Positions 33,574 through 38,185 of a stretch of 38,185 nt of DNA are shown one piece after another. Source of the DNA: Sphingopyxis sp. (lineage in GTDB: Bacteria > Pseudomonadota > Alphaproteobacteria > Sphingomonadales > Sphingomonadaceae); the NCBI RefSeq assembly GCF_016793825.1, contig NZ_JAEULM010000049.1, positions 1 through 38,185 on the forward strand, written 5' to 3'. The translations under genes were made by a program, and so were the position numbers. Every line of letters starts with the position of its first letter. Within the stretch, counting starts at the first letter, position 1. The notes beneath the pieces are model-generated. The model did no database searches, had not been told where the DNA came from, and saw only the letters and a program-made list of their open reading frames with translations.

Positions 33574-34391
33574 GAGCGTTTCCCCTGGGCCGCGGCAAGT
33601 TTGGCGACGGCATGGCCGGTCAGCCAGTTGCCGCACGATATCCACGCGCCCGGGATTTCAACGTCGATCGCCCTGGCCGAGACTCGTGCGACGACCGGAT
33701 GGCGCGAGGAGGTCCAGTAATCCTGCCGATAGCGCGCGCTGTCGAAGAAAGCGCGAAAGACGACGTCGGGGCCTTTGCGAACCATCTGTTCGAGCGGGAG
33801 CGTTCCCCAACCGGGCTCGGTGCGATAGGGCGTATATCCCGCGGCGCCGATGACCTCGGCGACGAGGCTGCCGGGGCCGGTGGTGACGTCGCCAGGGGTG
33901 ACGTAAAGCGCCGTGCCGTGGCGCGCAGGCTGGCGTTTCGCTGCGGCGAGGTCGGCCTCGAAACCGGTAATGCGTTCGCGCGCCTGCGCGCCGGCACCAA
34001 GCTCGCCGCCGACGCGCAGCACATCCTGCCGCACCTCGTCCAGCGTGCCGGGAAACCCGAGCTGGACGACGCGGACGCCGATGGCCTCAAGCTGGCGGTC
34101 GAGCTTCGCGCTGCCGCCGTAGGATCGCACGACGACCGCGGGGCGCAGCGCGACGATATCCTCGAGCTGCGGGCGGAGGCGCGGGATGCCCGTCGCGCGC
34201 GGCTTCGAAAAGCTGGTGTCGCTGTCGGTTTCGAACGACACGGCGCGGATCTGCCCGCGCGGGAGCAGGCCGAGCGTCATCTGATCGGCGCAAAAGTCGA
34301 TGCTGGCGACGCCGTGCAGCGCGGGCAGCGGCGCGCGCTGCTGGCAGCCCGTGAGGGCCGCCAGCAGGACGAGAGCCGCTGCCCCTCGCAT
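33570..34391 (-). CDS. btuF: cobalamin-binding lipoprotein (BtuF-like)
   Basis: 273 residues from the ATG at 34391, whose first base is the last base of the btuB stop (TGATG). It opens MRGAAALVLLAALTGCQQ with lipobox LTGC, so it is a lipid-anchored periplasmic binding protein. The rest fits the class III solute-binding fold: VASIDFCADQMTLGLLP near residue 28, PQLEDIVALRPAVVV near 74, and a TGPGSLVAEVIGAAGY helix near residue 174. It would accept B12 from BtuB and deliver it to BtuC. The operon context decides between B12 and iron-siderophore. Confidence 0.88.
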   Translation of the reverse strand: MRGAAALVLLAALTGCQQRAPLPALHGVASIDFCADQMTLGLLPRGQIRAVSFETDSDTSFSKPRATGIPRLRPQLEDIVALRPAVVVRSYGGSAKLDRQLEAIGVRVVQLGFPGTLDEVRQDVLRVGGELGAGAQARERITGFEADLAAAKRQPARHGTALYVTPGDVTTGPGSLVAEVIGAAGYTPYRTEPGWGTLPLEQMVRKGPDVVFRAFFDSARYRQDYWTSSRHPVVARVSARAIDVEIPGAWISCGNWLTGHAVAKLAAAQGKRS

Positions 34392-36340
34392 CAAAAGGCC
34401 CAGCGGACCCCGACATAGGCCGAGCGGCCGAGCGTGCCGTAGGTCGCGACCGTCTGATATTCCTCGTCGAAGATATTCTCGACGCGGCCGAAGAGGTCGA
34501 TGCCCTCGGTGATCGGGTAGCTCGCGCGCAAGTCGACGAGGATATAGTCGTCGAGCGGCACCGTGTTGCCGCGATTGTCGAAGCTCTTGCCGGCATAGCG
34601 TACCGCCGCCGACAGGTCGGCGCCGTCGAGTGCGCCGCCCGGCGTCCAGGCGATCTCGGCGTTGGCCAGGTGGCGCGGACGGCGGGCGAGGCGGTTGCCC
34701 TCGAAGACGCCGCCGACGGTGCGGTCCTTCGTCGCGATCAGGCTGTAATTGGCGCTGAGCCGGACCTCGCCGAGGGTGGCGCCGCCCTCGACCTCGAAGC
34801 CTTCACCCCGCGCGCGGTTGATATTGTCATAGGTGCCGAACGGGCGGTTGCCGGTCGCGCAGATCGGGGGCAGGGGGTTCGGCCCCGCCGGGCAGCTGAC
34901 GAAATCGATCAGGTTGCGGCTGTCGCGGCGGAAGGCGGCGACGTCGAGGAACCAGCGCTGTGCATCGCCGAAGCGAAGGCCGATTTCATAGGATTTGGCC
35001 TCTTCGGGGAGCAGGTCGGGATTGCCGAACGCGCCCGCGGTGGCCGACAGCTGGAACAGGGTCGGCGCCTTGAAGCCCTCGCGATAGCTGGCGCGGACCG
35101 TGACGAGGTCGCCAATCTTCTGCCCCGCGTCGAACGCCAGCGTCGTCGCGCCGCCGAAGTCGCGGTGATCGTCGTGGCGGATGCCCGCGGTCAGCGTCAG
35201 CATCTCGGTCGGCTTGCCGACGAGCATGCCCCAGAAGGAGGTCGTCGCGGTCCTGCCGGCATCGCTCGAGAAAGCGTCGGCGGTCAGCGAGCGCACCCAC
35301 TCGCGTTCGGCGCCCGCCAGCACCCGAAGCTGCGACACTGCGGTCCAGTCGACAGTGTACGACAGGCGCTCGTTGCGTCCGCGCGCGCGGAAGCTCGGGT
35401 CGGTGCTGCCGAACGAGGGATCGAAATTGTCGCGGTTGATGTCGGCGAAGGCATATTGCAGCTCGTGCGAAAAGCCGCCCTCGCTGGCGTTGCCGCCCGG
35501 ACGATGCTCGATCGTGACGGCAGCATAATGTTCCTGCGTGTCCTGATATTCGGGGGTGTCGCCGAAGCTGAAGGTCGGCGGCGCGAAGCCGTCGAGGTCG
35601 ACGCGGCTGTCGGCGAAGAGGCCGAAGGCGCGGAAGACGAGGGTGTTGCCGATTTCGGTGCGGTTGGTGAGGTTCAGCGAATATTGGCGATAGCCGTCGC
35701 GCTCGGTGCCGACCGCGGCGGTGCTGATGCCGTCGGTGCGGGTGTAGCCGCCGCCGACGCCGAACTGCGCCGCGCCGAGCGAGGCGCGAAGCCGGCCGTT
35801 GGCGCGCACGGTATCGCGCGAGCCATATTCGGCGCCGATGTCGCCGCTGGTCGTCCCGTCGGTGGGCGCGGCGGTGGTGGTGACGGCGACGACGCCGCCG
35901 ATCGCCTGGCTGCCCCAGGGCAGGCTGTTCGCGCCGCGCAGCACTTCGATGCGGTCGATGCTGCCCAGCATCAGGTTTGCGAAGTCGAAGCCGCCGCCCG
36001 GCGACGAGGGGTCGCCGACGCGCACGCCGTCGATCGTGACGAGCGTCTGCTCGGCCTCGGCGCCGCGGATGCGGATGCCGGTAAAGCCGCCGATGCCGCC
36101 GTTGCGGGTGGCATAGACGCCGGGCAGGCGAACCAGCAGGTCGGTCGCAGCGCCGTTCTGCGCGCGGCGGATCGCGATGTCGTCGATCACCGAAACCGAG
36201 GCGTTGCTCTCTTCGGCGTCGAGGAGCGAGCCGATCACGGTGATCGTGGTGCCGTCGCCGGTGCTCTCGTCGGCCAGGGCGGGGGATGCCGCCGCGATGG
36301 CGATCAGCGACAGGGTGGAAGTCAAAACGCGGGTGTTCAT
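34391..36340 (-). CDS. btuB: TonB-dependent cobalamin receptor
   Basis: 649-residue outer-membrane receptor. Signal peptide 1-23 (ending SPALA), TonB box TTITVIGS at about 31-38, plug domain (TDLLVRLPGVYATRNGGIGG near 66, IRIRGAEAEQTLVTIDGVRV near 88, IEVLRGANSLPWGSQAIGG near 133), then the 22-strand barrel ending in YVGVRWAF with a terminal Phe, the usual BAM signal. BtuB is called because the gene is preceded by a cobalamin riboswitch and followed by btuF, btuC and btuD. GGAG lies about ten bases before the start. It takes up vitamin B12 using TonB energy. Confidence 0.93.
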   Translation of the reverse strand: MNTRVLTSTLSLIAIAAASPALADESTGDGTTITVIGSLLDAEESNASVSVIDDIAIRRAQNGAATDLLVRLPGVYATRNGGIGGFTGIRIRGAEAEQTLVTIDGVRVGDPSSPGGGFDFANLMLGSIDRIEVLRGANSLPWGSQAIGGVVAVTTTAAPTDGTTSGDIGAEYGSRDTVRANGRLRASLGAAQFGVGGGYTRTDGISTAAVGTERDGYRQYSLNLTNRTEIGNTLVFRAFGLFADSRVDLDGFAPPTFSFGDTPEYQDTQEHYAAVTIEHRPGGNASEGGFSHELQYAFADINRDNFDPSFGSTDPSFRARGRNERLSYTVDWTAVSQLRVLAGAEREWVRSLTADAFSSDAGRTATTSFWGMLVGKPTEMLTLTAGIRHDDHRDFGGATTLAFDAGQKIGDLVTVRASYREGFKAPTLFQLSATAGAFGNPDLLPEEAKSYEIGLRFGDAQRWFLDVAAFRRDSRNLIDFVSCPAGPNPLPPICATGNRPFGTYDNINRARGEGFEVEGGATLGEVRLSANYSLIATKDRTVGGVFEGNRLARRPRHLANAEIAWTPGGALDGADLSAAVRYAGKSFDNRGNTVPLDDYILVDLRASYPITEGIDLFGRVENIFDEEYQTVATYGTLGRSAYVGVRWAF

Positions 36341-36429
36341 ACGGATTCTCCAAACGTAACGGCCTTTGCCGTCACGCGGGAATCCCCGCCTGCTCCCGGT
36401 GCACCCCGCCCGCGCGCAGATAACGGCGA

Positions 36430-36595
36430 CGCTCTGGCAGGTCTCCTGGCTCCCGGGTCAACGGCGGATGCGGGCCTTCCCAGGGCTGTCGCCCAAGTGG
36501 CACGGAGTGCATCCACCTCGCCGGTTACAGTTGCGGGGGCAGCGCCGGATCTTCACCGGTCTTCCCTTTTCATGCCTGTCTCCAGGCAACCCGAG
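36430..36595 (-). ncRNA. cobalamin riboswitch
   Basis: Read on the - strand, the conserved pieces appear in order: AAAAGGGAA (36562-36570), CCGGTG (36554-36559), GCCCCCGCAACTGTAA (36525-36540), GTGCCACTTGGG (36492-36503) and the B12 box GAGCCAGGAGACCTGCC (36436-36452). It ends about 90 bases before btuB. Between them, small hairpins (36376-36389 and 36359-36372) sit just before the ribosome site, which fits control of translation by adenosylcobalamin. No T-run terminator is seen. Confidence 0.95.
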
Positions 36596-36605
36596 GTCAC
36601 GCTGC

Positions 36606-37075
36606 GGGCCGCTAGCAAAAGCGATCCATATACGCAACCGTCTGCGCGGGTCAGCAAGGGGCGTGACAAGATCTGGCAATATTCGGCTCCTGCCGGGAGC
36701 AACTTTGTCTTGGCGGCCTGCGAAGCAACCTTATCGTTACTCGGTTCCGTACCGTAACGACCAGAGAGGTTCCGGTAGTGCTCAGGACATGAACATGCTC
36801 GCCGGTCGGTCCTCTGGAGCCAACGGTGCGCAACGGCTTTTGTATATCCATAATGATCGCCTTGCTCATTTCGGCAGGCTGACGAGGTTCGTGGCCGTCG
36901 CGCTCCTGTGTCGCAGGACCCGCAGGATGAGGATTTGTCCCTGCGTGAGGGCCGCCTTTCGGTCTATGTGGTCGTCGATCAACGAGAGTCAGAACAAAAA
37001 TTTGGGGTGGATAGCGGGCTCGTCATTATGCGGCGGGTAGGGGCGCACCACCGCCTCATTCTGCAGGAAGGCAAA
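36606..37075. other. gap between riboswitch and recombinase
   Basis: 470 bases with no convincing complete gene. The left end should hold the btuB promoter (leftward), which I cannot pin down. An imperfect inverted repeat (GTTA..CGGT / ACCG TAAC, 36736-36758) lies in the middle. The recombinase frame is open back to 36857, so a leader of up to 73 residues cannot be excluded, but no family likeness is seen before 37076. Confidence 0.6.
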
Positions 37076-38045
37076 ATGCTAAATTCCGAACGCCCAACCA
37101 GGGCGGCTCTTTATTTGCGAGTATCGACGGCGCGACAGGCGCAATATGATGTCTCGATCCCCGACCAGCAGCGAGAGGGGGAGATATATTGCATCCTGCG
37201 AAAGTATGAGATCGCCGAAATATTCGTCGAGCAGGGTGCGTCAGCGACTAATGACCGCCGACCGGAATTCAGGCGAATGATCGCGGCGGCGACCCGATCC
37301 CCGCGTCCGTTCGATATCATCGTCGTCCACAGCTTCTCGCGCTTCTTCCGGGATCATTTCGAACTCGAGTATTACGTCCGGAAGTTGGAACGAAACGGCG
37401 TCAAGCTTGTGTCGGCTACCCAAGAAATCGGCGACGATCCGATGCATGTCATGATGCGACAAGTGATCACTCTTTTCGACGAATACCAATCGAAGGAAAA
37501 TTCCAAGCACGTGAGCAGAGCGCTCAGGGAGAACGCGCGCCAGGGCTTTTGGTGCGGGTCTACCCCTCCTCTCGGCTATCGGGTGGTGGAGGTGGAGCGA
37601 CGTGGGGATCAAATCAAGAAAAAGCTCGTAATCGACGAGCGATATGAAGACTTCGTGCGCCTAGTATACCGGTTGGCCTTAGGCGGACCCGACGGTCGCA
37701 AATCCTTCGGCCTCAAAAAAATTGCAAACTATCTGCATGGTCAGGGGTTCAGAACGCCGAGCGGCGCGTTATGGGCAACGGGACAGCTACACCGGATGCT
37801 GACCCGGCGTACCTATATCGGACAGCATGCTTACGCTCAGCGAAGTAGGGACGGATCTCTGAATCCCCTTGACGAAGTGGTGATCGTCGCCGTCCCGTCG
37901 ATCATTAGTCAGGAAGATTTTGACGCAGTTCAATCGCTGCTCAGGTCTCGCAGATTCAATCTTAAGCCTAATACCCCCGGTCCGCCGCCGATCCTCAAAG
38001 GTTTCATTTACTGTTCGAGGTGTGGAGCGCGCCTTGGTGTCAAGA
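37076..38045 (+). pseudogene. large serine recombinase, truncated at its 3' end
   Basis: About 323 residues resemble a large serine recombinase. The start at 37076 has AGGAAGG five bases upstream. The resolvase domain opens ALYLRVSTARQAQYDVSIPD, with the catalytic Ser in RVST, then FDIIVVHSFSRFFRDHFELE and a recombinase domain (GFWCGSTPPLGYRVVE near residue 162, KKIANYLHGQGFRTPSGALW, LTRRTYIGQHAYAQRS). The zinc-ribbon begins (GFIYCSRCGARLGV), after which likeness stops at about 38045 and istB sequence in another frame follows. The frame itself stays open to the window end, so the C-terminal coiled-coil is lost or replaced. Such enzymes integrate phages or mobile elements. Confidence 0.8.
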
Positions 38046-38185
38046 CTGGTGACACGCCTCGAAGAGGAGACCCGGATCGGCAAAGGCGGGACCCTGGCGG
38101 CGCAGCTGTCGCGGCTCGACCTGATCGTGCTCGACGAGCTCGGTTATCTGCCGTTCGCCCGCTCGGGAGGGCAGTTGCTGTTCCA
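38046..38185 (+). mobile_element. istB: IS21-family IstB ATPase fragment
   Basis: Read from 38046, the translation LVTRLEEETRIGKGGTLAAQ followed by LSRLDLIVLDELGYLPFARS is the middle of the IS21 helper ATPase IstB, with the Walker B LIVLDELG. The N-terminal half of IstB, all of istA and the left terminal repeat are missing, so the element is truncated here; the right part runs past the window. Confidence 0.88.

Noticed and set aside
34670-36757. 695-codon open frame on the + strand
   Set aside because: It is antisense to btuB and crosses the riboswitch; long antisense frames are common in GC-rich genes, and the product is Ala/Gly/Arg-rich with no domain.
36366-37040. 224-codon open frame on the + strand over the riboswitch
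   Set aside because: It runs across a conserved RNA and has no recognisable domain.
1-38185. tRNA, rRNA or CRISPR array
   Set aside because: No cloverleaf, rRNA segment or regularly spaced repeats were seen on either strand.

Overview
The window is a roughly 36 kb polysaccharide-biosynthesis island joined to a vitamin B12 uptake operon, and it ends in a broken mobile region. High GC, TonB-dependent uptake, lipoproteins and gene content typical of alphaproteobacteria point to a sphingomonad (Sphingomonas/Sphingopyxis-like). The genus is inferred from general gene content, not proven.

Layout. 1-1339 (-): wecC (cut by the window edge) and wecB, for UDP-ManNAcA. 1566-4630 (+): a PPP-family phosphatase, an O-antigen ligase/polymerase-type membrane protein and an outer-membrane polysaccharide export lipoprotein. 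4709-12869 (-): one compact operon, wzc-wbuX-wbuY-wbuZ-fnlA-fnlB-fnlC. fnlABC make UDP-L-FucNAc, and wbuXYZ resemble the trio that turns an N-acetyl group into an acetamidino group (L-FucNAm). 13190-16605 (+): rmlCBDA for dTDP-L-rhamnose. 16639-17874 (-): a WbuB-like L-FucNAc/FucNAm transferase. 17916-18836 (+): a WbpV/WreQ-like 4-keto reductase. 18833-24503 (-): small phosphoglycosyl transferase, Wzy-like polymerase, GT2 rhamnosyltransferase candidate, methyltransferase and Wzx flippase. 24544-26457 (-): WbpM-type 4,6-dehydratase. 26556-27743 (-): an unrecognised anchored repeat protein with its own terminator. 28042-29637 (+): a Tat-exported, phage-tailspike-like beta-helix protein. 29711-31746 (-): a UDP-glucuronate 4-epimerase-like enzyme and galE. 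31821-36340 (-): btuB-btuF-btuC-btuD behind a cobalamin riboswitch (36430-36595). 37076 to the end (+): a large serine recombinase that runs into an IS21 istB fragment.

How it works together (inference from families). WbpM and the reductase would supply UDP-D-QuiNAc or UDP-D-FucNAc, which the small transferase loads on undecaprenyl phosphate. WbuB and the GT2 enzyme would add L-FucNAc/L-FucNAm and L-rhamnose; ManNAcA and GalA are further candidates. A methyltransferase could decorate the unit, Wzx flips it, Wzy polymerises it, and Wzc plus the export lipoprotein carry it out. The beta-helix protein could trim or bind the product.

Most notable: a complete predicted L-FucNAm route and its transferase in a sphingomonad-like genome; an amidotransferase that appears to have lost most of its N-terminal cysteine knuckle; a tailspike-like exported protein inside the locus; a (Gly-Tyr)6 tail on Wzc beside a PPP phosphatase; and a recombinase/IS21 junction at the right edge.
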